From Neostapfia colusana (Eukaryota > Streptophyta > Magnoliopsida > Poales > Poaceae): a stretch of DNA of 64,000 bases. Positions 55,701-64,000 of this stretch are shown here, in pieces. Numbering within the stretch: the first letter of the stretch is position 1; each line of letters opens with the position of its first letter. The notes beneath the pieces were generated by a model. The model worked only from the letters and a program-made list of their open reading frames with translations. It was not told the DNA's origin and ran no database searches. The stretch lies in assembly GCA_030760725.1 (NCBI GenBank), contig JASWHV010000001.1, forward strand, positions 74,483,683 to 74,547,682. The letters are read 5' to 3'. Both the position numbers and the translations under genes were made by a program.

Positions 55701-55711
55701 TTCCTGTAGTG

Positions 55712-55714
55712 CAT
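55712..55714 (+). repeat. Right target duplication of the CACTA element (CAT)
   Basis: Exact repeat of 52383-52385. Confidence 0.88.
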
Positions 55715-56743
55715 ATTCTTATTGTTACTTGCCAAAAGTATATCATCAACATAAAGAACTAAAATGACGAAGTCATTTGCTTTAAACTTAATATAGATGC
55801 AATTATTTGCCTTATTTTCATTAAACCCAAATTTCCTTATTACATCATCAAACTTGAGGTTCCATTGTCTAGACGCTTGTTTTAACCCATAAAGATATTT
55901 TTAAGTCGGCATCCCATATGTTCCTTGCCTTCCATGACAAAACCTTCTGGTTGAGCCATATAAACATCCTCATGCAATTCACCATTTAGGAAATGCAGTC
56001 TTTACATCCATCTGATGTAACTCTAAATCATAATAAGCTACAAGCGCCATAATAATTCTTAGTGAGTCTTTGCTAGACACTGGAGAGAATCAATACCTTC
56101 TCTTTGTGTGAAGCCTTTAGCCACAATCCTTGCTTTGAACCTTTCGATATTTCCTTTGGAGTCATGTTTTGTCTTGTAGACCCATTTGCAACCAATTGTT
56201 TTGACTCCGCTAGGAATTTCTACTAAGTCCCACACATCATTAGTGCTCATGGACTTTATTTCATCCTTCATGGCTCCAAGCCACATAGATAAGTGCTTAC
56301 TTTTCATATCCTCTTTATATGTCGTAGGATCCTCCTAAATTCCTATGCCATTCACATCTTCATACATGTATACCACATAATCATCGGAGATAGTCGATCT
56401 CCTATTTCGCTGTGATCTCCTAAGAGGCTCATTATATTGCTCATTACTCACAACAGGAGGTTGTTGTGAATTGTTAATAGGTGCCTTGTTAGTGTTTGCA
56501 TGCTCCCCCACTTGAGGTGCAACAACAACGGGATCCGCTGAAGGTGCAATCTCAAGTGGCGCAACTACTAAAGGAGGAACCTCAGAAGGTACATCTACTA
56601 GAGGTGCAACAACTGAAGGTGTGACATTATGCATAGGAAAAATGATCTCTTTGATCATCAGGGATGGAACATAAACCCGTTTTTATTCAAGATCTATTTT
56701 CCTAGGGGCCATACTCCCCCTGGTCTCTTTATTCTCTAAAAAC
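55715..56743 (-). pseudogene. Angela-like element: integrase-RT linker and first part of RT
   Basis: On the minus strand from 56743: FLENKETRGSMAPRKIDLE, a Pro/Val-rich linker (VAPLVDVPSEVPPLVVAPLE), EPLRRSQRNRRSTISDDYVV, then RT: WLGAMKDEIKSMSTNDVWDL, GCKWVYKTKHDSKGNIERFK, and, after a small deletion and frameshift near 56075, SPVSSKDSLRIIMALVAYYD. Two further shifts or stops precede the catalytic YVDD box (55742-55753). The sequence is cut off just after ASNNKNM by the CACTA element. Confidence 0.85.
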
Positions 56744-56748
56744 TTAGC

Positions 56749-59700
56749 TGCGAGGGCACACGGCCTCGACTAGCCCATATCATGCTGAGGGGTGTTGCGT
56801 TGCACAGCACCAGATAACACACAAAAAGGTACAAAGCAGAAGCAGAAATTTTATTACATAAGAAAGTTTAATAGCATGTTTACATCCAAAATATGTTCAG
56901 TATACACTCACGGGCGTAGACTAAGCAAAAGAGTTCGCGTTCAGCCTGTTAACGTGAACCCACTAGCACACACACACACTAACACGGCGGCGTGCACGAC
57001 TCCCACTCGATGGTGTTGCCCTCTTGGGGGTCCGTCTCCTCCTCGGGAGCCTCCTCCTCATAGCACCCTGCAATCAGCAATGTTTTAACATGGAACTAGC
57101 CCGTTCTTTCTACGTCAAGGTACACTGAACAAGTGGTACTCACTGACCACGAGGGATGGCGATTATAATCGATTTACACCTGCAGGGTTACCCGAATAAC
57201 CTATCACGTACGCCCGTACTCAATGTTGCCTACAGCAGCCATCACGGACGTCGTATGCAACCACTTTTCATCTATCAGCCAAGTGTTGAACCAGTCCCAT
57301 TGTCCCGAGCAAGAGGTCTCTGCGCGCGCATCCACAGTGCCGCCAGCTGATTTACACCTCAAGCTCTCAACCTACCCTCTGGACGACGAGCTATGCCTCA
57401 ACAGTTCGCTACCTGAATTACATCGGTTTTCCGGTTCCCATATATCCGGTAGGTCTTTAGTACTGTTCTAGCTTGTTCAACAGGCTCGCACACGGCTCGG
57501 TCCTCAATCGACACAAGCGGAGCTATGGCATCCATGCCCCAAAGTCCTGCTGCCCTTACTTCCGCTCGGTCTCATTTTTCTTGCCATGTGTTCTATTTGC
57601 TATCTCTAACCTAGTGGTGTGCCTCTAGCCTATTATCGCGAGCAGTTCCAACTACTCGACTTGTACCAAAACCTACACTATCTTAGCATTGCAGTGGCTA
57701 CTCATGGTTCAAAAACCTAAGCCCAAAACCAGGGTTTTCTTTGCTATGCATTTTAGTTTTAAAGCAAGACTCTAATGCATAATTAGATTGGATACTCAAA
57801 GTAAGTTCTCAAAACAATAAAGTTGATAAAACGGCTAATGCAAACCGGAGATTTACTTGCTGCTGCTGGTCGTATGCTAGCTATTCCTCCGGGGTGATGA
57901 AATCCAACACCTCCGGCTCCTCTTCAACCTTAGCGACTACACAATATAAATATGTATGCGTGTCAATTTAAATGCATTTGAATTTGAAGATGATATTGTG
58001 AAGTCTATAAATATAGCTAGGCGGTGCTAATGAATCTGAAATTTTTACTGTGGTTTGGACACAACCTAAACAGAAAAATGGCCAAATTTCATTTGCAGCA
58101 AACCTCATTTGAGCCCTCTACAAATAAATGTGTATTTGGACTTAATTGGAGCTCTTAAGGTGTTCTAAGGATTTTCATGGAGCAAGCCATGACTTTCTAA
58201 AAAAATAGATTTTCAGAGGGTTCTAATGGAATTGGTTTCATCTAATTTGAATGTTCCTAGCAAAAGATATGAGCTAAACAAGTTCAGAGAAAATATGAAA
58301 AATGTTTTTGGACATTTTTCATTTTCTCTGGAACAGTTTCATTAATCACACCATTAGGTGGGTCGAATGAGCTCAAATGGATCTGCAATTTTTATGGTAG
58401 CTCAGGGATATTATAAGAAACTACCTAGGCAAATTTCAGAATTTTCTATAAAAGGGTTCTCCATTTAAAATTCTAAACATTTGAAATTTTGAAGAATTAA
58501 TTCTGGAGAATTAAAGATTTTCAGGAATTGAAACTTGATTTGCTGAAAATTACTCAGAGGGCTAAATCCAACAAAATTTGGTTCACTCGATTTGGAGTTT
58601 CCTAGCCAAAGTTATGTGGGTTTGAAGTTTGAACAAGAAACTGAAATTCGGGAAATGTTTAAATCTCTGCCGGTGGGTCTGGGGCTACGTGTCATGCTCT
58701 GGTGCATTGGCACATGGGGCCACACGATTAATTGCGTGTAGTCGCACCCGATCCCAAGCCATAGAGAATCCGGTGCTCGGTTAACCGAGCCTGACATGCG
58801 GGGCCCGAGAGTTGTCTTCAACCTCGCGCTCCCGCGCTTGGCCGCCGCCCCCCTCGCCGGAGGGGCTCTGCCGTGCGCCAAACTTTGATATTTTTTCCGC
58901 CTCTGCCTAACTCCACACGGGGAACACGGTGCTGACCTTAGCTTGACATAAAAACCACCGGAACATGGCCGGCGACGAGCGGCGGCTTCAGAAGAACTTC
59001 GGCCGTATCGGCCAGGCTTCCTAGCACCCCAAATGCTCGAGCAAAAGGTCGTACAGCCTCAGTGCACCCTAGGAAAGGTCGTCATGAACTCAAATGAGCT
59101 CATAAACGGCTCCAACTAGCATGTCACCGTGCGACCTAGGTCGAAAATCGGGAAAACTTGCAAAACTCGGAGAACAGTGGCTATACCCGATGGTTATCCG
59201 AAGTTTCTGATCCTACGGACTCGCACGGGTGTCTAGAAGTTGGTTACTAAGTTCGGTGATGAGTGGTGCGGTGTGTAACATGAATTTTGCGAAGTGGTCC
59301 AGCGGCCTCTTTTGTACACCGGCGCAAAACCGTGAAATTCTGGCGACGGCAGCTCGTGTCATGCCGCCGGAGCTTGCGGTAATGGAAGAGAAGACATAGA
59401 CGAACCTTTTTGCTGTTCACAACGCGGGGAAAGGTGGTCTGTGGTGGCCGGATGAGGTGTCCTCGTGGCGGCGGCTCGGTCTGAACCAAGGAAGAAGAAA
59501 TGGCCCAAAGAAGCTTGAGGAAGATCGAGCACGGGCTGGAACCGGTGCGAGAACGTCGAGCAAGGGTCGGCAAACTCGGTTGCAGCCTCAGCTCGGCGTG
59601 ACAGCCACTGGCTCGACCGGGTGACGGTGGAACAGAGAGTTTTGGCGAGCGGCGATGTGTGCTGAGTATTCTGTGCGGGAGAACGATGAGTCACGAGTGA

Positions 59701-60477
59701 AAACACTCGGTAGCCTCCCAGGGCGCTGGGGACGTCGGGCGTCGGTCGGGAGCTGGAAGCAGCTGCTGGCGAAGCTCCCGTGCCGTGGCGCTCCCGCATA
59801 CAAGCGCAAGAAACCGAGCAGCGCTCGGTGGAGTCAGTTTGAGCTCCTGAGTGACTAAAAGTGGGCCCGTTTTTTGAATTTTCTCCTTAAAATTCAATTT
59901 GCCACTGTTGTATAAAATTTAGGACTTCACTGTCCTCTAAAGTTTAGTCAAATTACCGGCTCACCATTTGAATTTGAATAAATCAAAATGTGAATTGGTT
60001 TGGATGAATTCACAGCAATTGTGAAACTGAAATTCAAATTTGATTTGAATTTTAGCCCACATAGGTCATGTCAAGATCAACTCAAAATTGAGTGAAAATT
60101 GGTGTGTGAGCTCACAAAAATGTGTTGAGTGTGAATGTGAATCCCACTTTTGAATTCATGTGATGAAAGGGGTTTGAATTTGAATTTAAGTTCAAACTAG
60201 CCTTTTTTTCTAGTTGTACCCAAAACTACCTCAAAAAGTTTTGTATTTGGGTGAAATTTGGCATGAGCATTTCTAACAATTTTTAGATATTATTCATATG
60301 TTCAGCCTCTATATGATGCATGTGGGAAATACCACTTTTGCATTTTGTGAGTTCATCTCCTAATGAGTTTCTTGATGGTGTTTACTTGCTCTTCAGATGT
60401 GTTCATATTATCTCCGCAAATGAGGTGAGTGTGGTGTGATGAACACTTTTAGCAATTGAAAAACTTGAGCCCTCACA
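56749..60477 (-). mobile_element. Lone Tekay-type LTR, minus strand, about 3.7 kb
   Basis: No coding frame is supported. Read on the minus strand it follows the order of element 1's LTR: near its start, CTGAAGAGCAAGTAA-like sequence as at 5660; a GC-rich middle (58650-59860); CTCCGGTTTGCATTAG (about 57836-57851); the CGAGTAG/CTGCTCG hairpin (57639-57658); GAGGACCGAGCC near 57500, as in the GTCGATTGAGGACCGAT block of element 1; and a terminal hairpin near 56795. Candidate ends are TGTGAGGGCTC at 60477 and GTGCCCTCGCA at 56749. No internal region or second LTR is seen, so it is best read as a solo LTR left by recombination. A clean 5-bp duplication is not evident. Confidence 0.68.
57639..57658 (-). 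repeat. LTR stem-loop in the lone LTR
   Basis: On the minus strand CGAGTAG and CTGCTCG with a short loop; one mismatched pair. Counterpart of 8380-8400. Confidence 0.5.
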
Positions 60478-60616
60478 ACAGTGTGTCGTGTTTCCACAAA
60501 TTTAGTGACATTATTTGGACAATAGAACCGATATCCTTTCGATCTGTCAGGATAACCAATAAAATGGCAACTAACAGTCTTAGGGTCTAATTTTCCAATA
60601 GTTGGATTGAAGACTT
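60478..60616 (-). pseudogene. Angela-like element: C-terminal integrase fragment
   Basis: On the minus strand it reads FNPTIGKLDPKTVSCHFIGY followed by PDRSKGYRFYCPNNVTKFVE and TRHTV, the copia integrase C-terminal region. It is bounded at right by the short non-autonomous insert and at left by the lone LTR. Confidence 0.85.
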
Positions 60617-62052
60617 GAATGTGGCTTAGAGGGGGTGAATAGGCGTTGAAAACTTTTCCTGCAACACTTAGCAAATTCGTCAAATACAGGAGGGACCGGA
60701 TTAGTCTGGTATAGGTACGGACTAGTCCGGTGTGCTAGTTATGGCGACGAAAAGCTAGATTATTTAATGTATTCTCCTCAAATGTTATAGCAGGGGAGTT
60801 ATGTAAATTAACCTAACAACTTTTGTAGGTATTAGAATAATTAATTTGAACAAGGAATACAAGATTAATATGTGTTGCAAGATTAATCAATCCTATGCCC
60901 TAAATGATGATAATGATTGTAAAAGTAAATAACAAGAACACAAGAGATAGGGATTTTTACTGAGGTTCGATCTCACCAAAGAGATCTACGTCCTCGTTGA
61001 GAAGCTCATACAGAGTCGGGTCTCAATCAACCCTTTACCTCTTCAAGTTACCACGAAGCCCAACTTGAGTTCCACTATCACGGGGGAAATCACCAAGTTG
61101 GTGGGGCAACCTCACACGTTGAGGGCTCCCACAGAATTACAGAGAGAAGAGCAATCAAACACACTAGAAAGATTTACAACAAATGCAAGAGTGTGTAAGA
61201 GATCAAACCCAAGAGCTTGGCAATGCGTAGAAGACGATCTCTCTATCCCAAATCTTGATTCCTAAAAGATTTAACTTTTAAGGGCTTTTGATGTGTAGGG
61301 AGAGTTGTTTATGTGCTCTTTGGATGAGTGACGGCGCTAGGGTTCTTGGGTGAGTCAGTTGTGCACGTTTCTCACATATTTATAGTGTTTTCAAAAAAAC
61401 TACCGTTAGGGATCCCGACTGCCGGACTAGTCTGCTCTGGGGACCGGACTAGTCCTGTGTGCTGTGTAGATTTTACGTGAGGTGTACCATACTTGTCCGT
61501 ATTAGAACATAGAGTAATCCGGACTAGGCCGTAATGATTCCAGAGACTCAATTGGACTTGTCCGCAATAGGACGGACTTGTCCGGTGCAGGGTATATGTG
61601 TTGAGTGAATATCAGAAGGTTGAACGGACTTATCCGGCATGCGTCCGGACTTGTCCGAGTGTGGTCAGTGAGTTGAATAGACTGGTCTGCTTCTGTTCCG
61701 GACATGTCTTTGTGAGAACAGTAAGTCGATCGGACTAGTCCACTAGTGAACGGACTAGTCCGGTGCTTCAGTGTATTGCTTAATTAATTGATTTTAGCCC
61801 TTACCCTTTACGCAAGGATATAATCTCTTGGAATGTGTCTCTCACACACATCCTATACATTGATATCTACTTTGCGCTTCCTTGATCATTTGTGCTTTTC
61901 CTTTTCCCAATCCTCATTTTTCACCTTTTTGAGTGCACCATAAATTCTAGTCTTTGTAGTCCTGCATTCATCTCAAAGAATTCATTAGGATCTCAATTTG
62001 TTTGTCATCAATCATCCAAAACCCACAAGGGAATGGCTAGATGCACTTTCAA
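60617..62052 (-). mobile_element. Short non-autonomous repeat element with GGACTAGTCC palindromes
   Basis: On the minus strand it begins ATTGAAAGTGCATCTAGCC and ends CGCCTATTCACCCCCTCTAA plus a few bases. From memory, repeats with these ends are widespread in grasses. The integrase sequence on each side joins exactly, and TACTT (62053-62057) and GACTT (60612-60616) look like a duplicated target with one mismatch. The body has many variants of CCGGACTAGTCCG. No coding frame is supported. Class is uncertain: a small retrotransposon derivative is most likely. Confidence 0.6.
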
Positions 62053-62820
62053 TACTTTAGCTTCAGTAGGACACCCCATATACGAAAATAGCGTAAGCTG
62101 GTTTTCTCCCAGTCCATAATTCATAAGGCGTCTTAGGTATGGATTTGCTGGGAACCCAATTTAGTATATGTGCGGTTGTCTTTAGTACTTTCATCCATAA
62201 GTTAACCGGTAAATTGGAGTAGCTTAACATGCTTCTCACTATGTCCATAAGTGGGTTACGCCTTTCGGCTACTCCATTTTGTTGCGGTTCGCCTGGCGTA
62301 GAATATTAGGCTATTATGACATTTTCCTGAAGGTACCTTGCGAACGGACCGGGAATTTGGCCATAAGGCGCATGTTTGCCATAATATTCTCCTCGATCTG
62401 ATCTTACGACTTTAGTTTTCACATTATGTTGGTTTTCAAGTTCAGCTTTAAATATTTTAAATTTATCTAACGATTCAGATCAATTCTTTATTGGATAAAT
62501 GTAGCCATATCTTGAGAAGTCATCCGTGAATGTTATGAAAGAATCAAAATCATCCGCAATCATTATTGGAAAAGGACCACATATATCCGTATGAATTAAT
62601 TATAAAAGTCCTATACTTATTATCGCTCCTTTCTTTATTTGTTAAATAAATTTTCCTTTAATGCAATTGATGCATTGATCAAAATTGGAGAAATCTAACG
62701 GATGGAGAATTTCTTCTTTAATGAGACATTCAATTCTATCACTCGAAATGTGGCCTAGACGACAGTGCCACAATTTTGAAGAAGTCTAATTCTTAGTAAT
62801 ATGATTGCATTTATCATTAC
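62053..62820 (-). pseudogene. Angela-like element: integrase zinc finger and catalytic core
   Basis: Minus strand, right to left: HHCC finger (LWHCRLGHISSDRIECLI, CINCIKGKFI), then the DDE core with HTDICGPFPIM, VVRSDRGGEYYGKHAPYGQ and GEPQQNGVAERRNPLMDIVR, so all three acidic positions are present. It ends with VPSKSIPKTPYELWTGRKPA. Several in-frame stops and a 1-bp loss before the insertion point (WG...PTEAK region) disable it. Confidence 0.83.
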
Positions 62821-63275
62821 GAACATCACTTATATTCATCACAGAAGATTCACAAAGGGAAAGCAAATATAGTTTGTCTTGTCGGAAGGCAAGACCAACA
62901 TCATCATTATTATACTTAATTAAACATATTTTTGTTCTCGAAATAACATTCAAATTCATCATCGTCTAATAAGGAAACAGAAATCAAGTTTCTCCTCATG
63001 CTAGGAACAAATAAAACATTGTTGAGATGAAGTAAGAAGCCACTTTCTAACAAAGTGAAAGTGATCAAATGGCTTCAACTTTGACTTCTTTTCCATCAGC
63101 GACCTTTAGGCTTCTCCCTCCCTTTGTTACGCTTATCATTATATTGAATTCCTGTAATAAATTAGTGACGTGCACAATGGCACCTGAGTCAATCTACCAA
63201 GTATTTAGTGAATAATTTGCATAAAAGATTCATCAATAAAGGTAAAAACATCATTACCCTTTCTAGCAAGCCACT
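62821..63275 (-). pseudogene. Angela-like element: protease remnant and spacer
   Basis: The minus strand has the aspartic protease motif IDSGAIVHVTN near 63170-63200, followed by a degenerate stretch with SLKVADGKEVKVEAI and many stops. It lies between the Gag zinc knuckle and the integrase zinc finger, as expected for copia order. Confidence 0.65.
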
Positions 63276-64000
63276 TTAGAAAACCAGCACAATCTCTTTG
63301 AAAATGGCCAAGTTTGCCACAAAAGTTGCAACCATCGCCATTGTTTCTACCATAATTATTAGGTCGGGATGGCCCAACCTTATCATTACCATTAGAGTTG
63401 TGCTTGCTTTTCTTGCCACCATGATTATCTTTACTATGAAACTTCCTCTTACTAGAGCCAACTTGATTAATATAGTCTTATTTGGCAGCCTTAATTTTGT
63501 CCTCCTCTTGAACAGCATGATCAATTAATTCATCAATAGTCAACTTATCCTTCATGTTGTTGTAAGAGACAACAAGTGCACTATAATTATCGGGTAAAGA
63601 TAGGATAACAAGATGAACAAGAAATGGATCATCAAAACCCATCTTTAAAGATTTAAGTTTAGCACTTGTGTCACACAACAACATGATGTGCTCTCTAACA
63701 CTGCCAACACCATCAAACTTAGTATTCAAAAGCTTACGCATTAGTGACAATGCATAGGATTTGTCATTGCCTTTGAATTTTTCTTCAAAAGAGGCCAAAT
63801 ATGTCTTAGCATTTTCGGAATCAGGGATTGCTCTCTTTATCCCTTTAGAAACTGACCCCTTCATAATCTTAAGTGACATGCGATTAGAGCGCTCCCACTT
63901 AGCAACATTTTCCTTGTAGGACTTAAGTTTTTCATCATAATTTTCCTCACCAGTGTCGGGAGGTGTGGGAACGTCACGCTCAAACGCATAGTCAAGCTGA
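63276..64000 (-). pseudogene. Angela-like element: gag, C-terminal part in window
   Basis: Minus strand from the window edge: YAFERDVPTPPDTGEENYDE, WERSNRMSLKIMKGSVSKGI, FEEKFKGNDKSYALSLMRKL, REHIMLLCDTSAKLKSLKMG, a stop near 63478, a Lys/Asn-rich region, and an intact CCHC knuckle CNFCGKLGHFQRDC (about 63289-63330). This is the UBN2-type copia Gag. It probably begins not far outside the window, but its start is not visible. Confidence 0.85.

Larger units (their letters stand above)
52386..55711 (+). mobile_element. CACTA (En/Spm) DNA transposon, 3326 bp
   Basis: It starts CACTACAGGAA and ends TTCCTGTAGTG, with CAT duplicated on both sides. The terminal inverted repeat is imperfect beyond 11 bp, then agrees again at ATAGACGACGGCC. 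Both subterminal zones are packed with direct and inverted copies of TTATTGACGACGG, the expected binding sites for a TNPA-type protein. Inside is one multi-exon gene on the plus strand. No TNPD-type main transposase is present, so the element depends on another copy to move. It is inserted just downstream of the YVDD box of the Angela-like RT. Confidence 0.95.
50640..64000 (-). mobile_element. Angela/BARE-like Ty1/copia element, minus strand, with three insertions
   Basis: Read from the right window edge leftward: gag, protease, integrase, RT, RNase H, polypurine tract and 3' LTR. The 5' LTR lies beyond 64000. The LTR start TGTTGGAATG, the PPT with GTGGGAGAA, and integrase/RT phrases (SDRGGEYYGKHAPYGQIPGP, FNPTIGKLDPKTVSCHFIGY) point to the Angela/BARE lineage. 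It is split by a CACTA element (52386-55711), a lone LTR (56749-60477) and a short non-autonomous repeat (60617-62052). Many stops and small indels show it is old. Confidence 0.85.

Noticed and set aside
60680..61770. Palindromic repeats taken as a possible CRISPR or site-specific recombination array
   Set aside because: Spacing and sequence are irregular, there is no leader or associated gene, and the array lies within a short plant repeat element.

Overview
This window is a block of nested, mostly dead transposable elements from a plant genome, most likely a grass. The evidence is very long Ty3/gypsy LTRs (3.5-4.2 kb) of chromodomain-bearing Tekay/Del type, an Angela/BARE-like Ty1/copia element, a Tat/Retand-like LTR, a CACTA transposon with a plant-specific transposase-associated gene, and a DUF4283/zinc-knuckle sequence of a type common in grasses. 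I see no ordinary host gene, tRNA, rRNA or CRISPR array. The species cannot be named from the sequence.

Layout. 1-9561: element 1, Tekay-like, + strand, missing most of its 5' LTR; gag and protease are deleted and pol is broken. It sits inside the leader of element 2 (9562-15213), whose gag-pol carries many stops, a frameshift and a deleted integrase tail. Element 2 ends in an LTR (15214-18671) that is itself followed by a primer-binding site and a second leader (to 20285), so one LTR serves two internal regions. That leader is cut by the tail of a divergent LTR (20286 to about 21390). 21900-36516: element 3, a complete 14.6-kb Tekay-like element with two LTRs, PBS, PPT and a perfect 5-bp target duplication (AAGAG). 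Its 4.4-kb gag-pol frame has four stops and no frameshift. It sits in GC-rich, tandemly repetitive LTR-like DNA that resumes at 36522 and runs to about 39960.

39961-47326, minus strand: a 3.6-kb LTR, PBS, an extra pre-gag reading frame, gag, and then an in-frame passage into a DUF4283/zinc-knuckle coding sequence. 47332-50633, plus strand: candidate LTR and gag of a copia element. About 50640-64000, minus strand: an Angela/BARE-like copia element (LTR, PPT, RNase H, RT, integrase, protease, gag) interrupted by a 3.3-kb CACTA element with a perfect CAT duplication, a 3.7-kb lone Tekay-type LTR, and a 1.4-kb non-autonomous repeat full of GGACTAGTCC-type palindromes.

The most unusual signals are: (1) a pre-gag frame whose N-terminus resembles the histone H3 tail around K9; (2) several stem-loops inside the long LTRs whose stems co-vary between copies while loop or position is kept; (3) splice-acceptor-like sequence immediately before the gag ATG in two elements; (4) the in-frame gag-DUF4283 passage; (5) a CACTA element that lacks the main transposase but keeps an apparently intact multi-exon TNPA/Transposase_24-like gene, the only long coding sequence here without visible damage.
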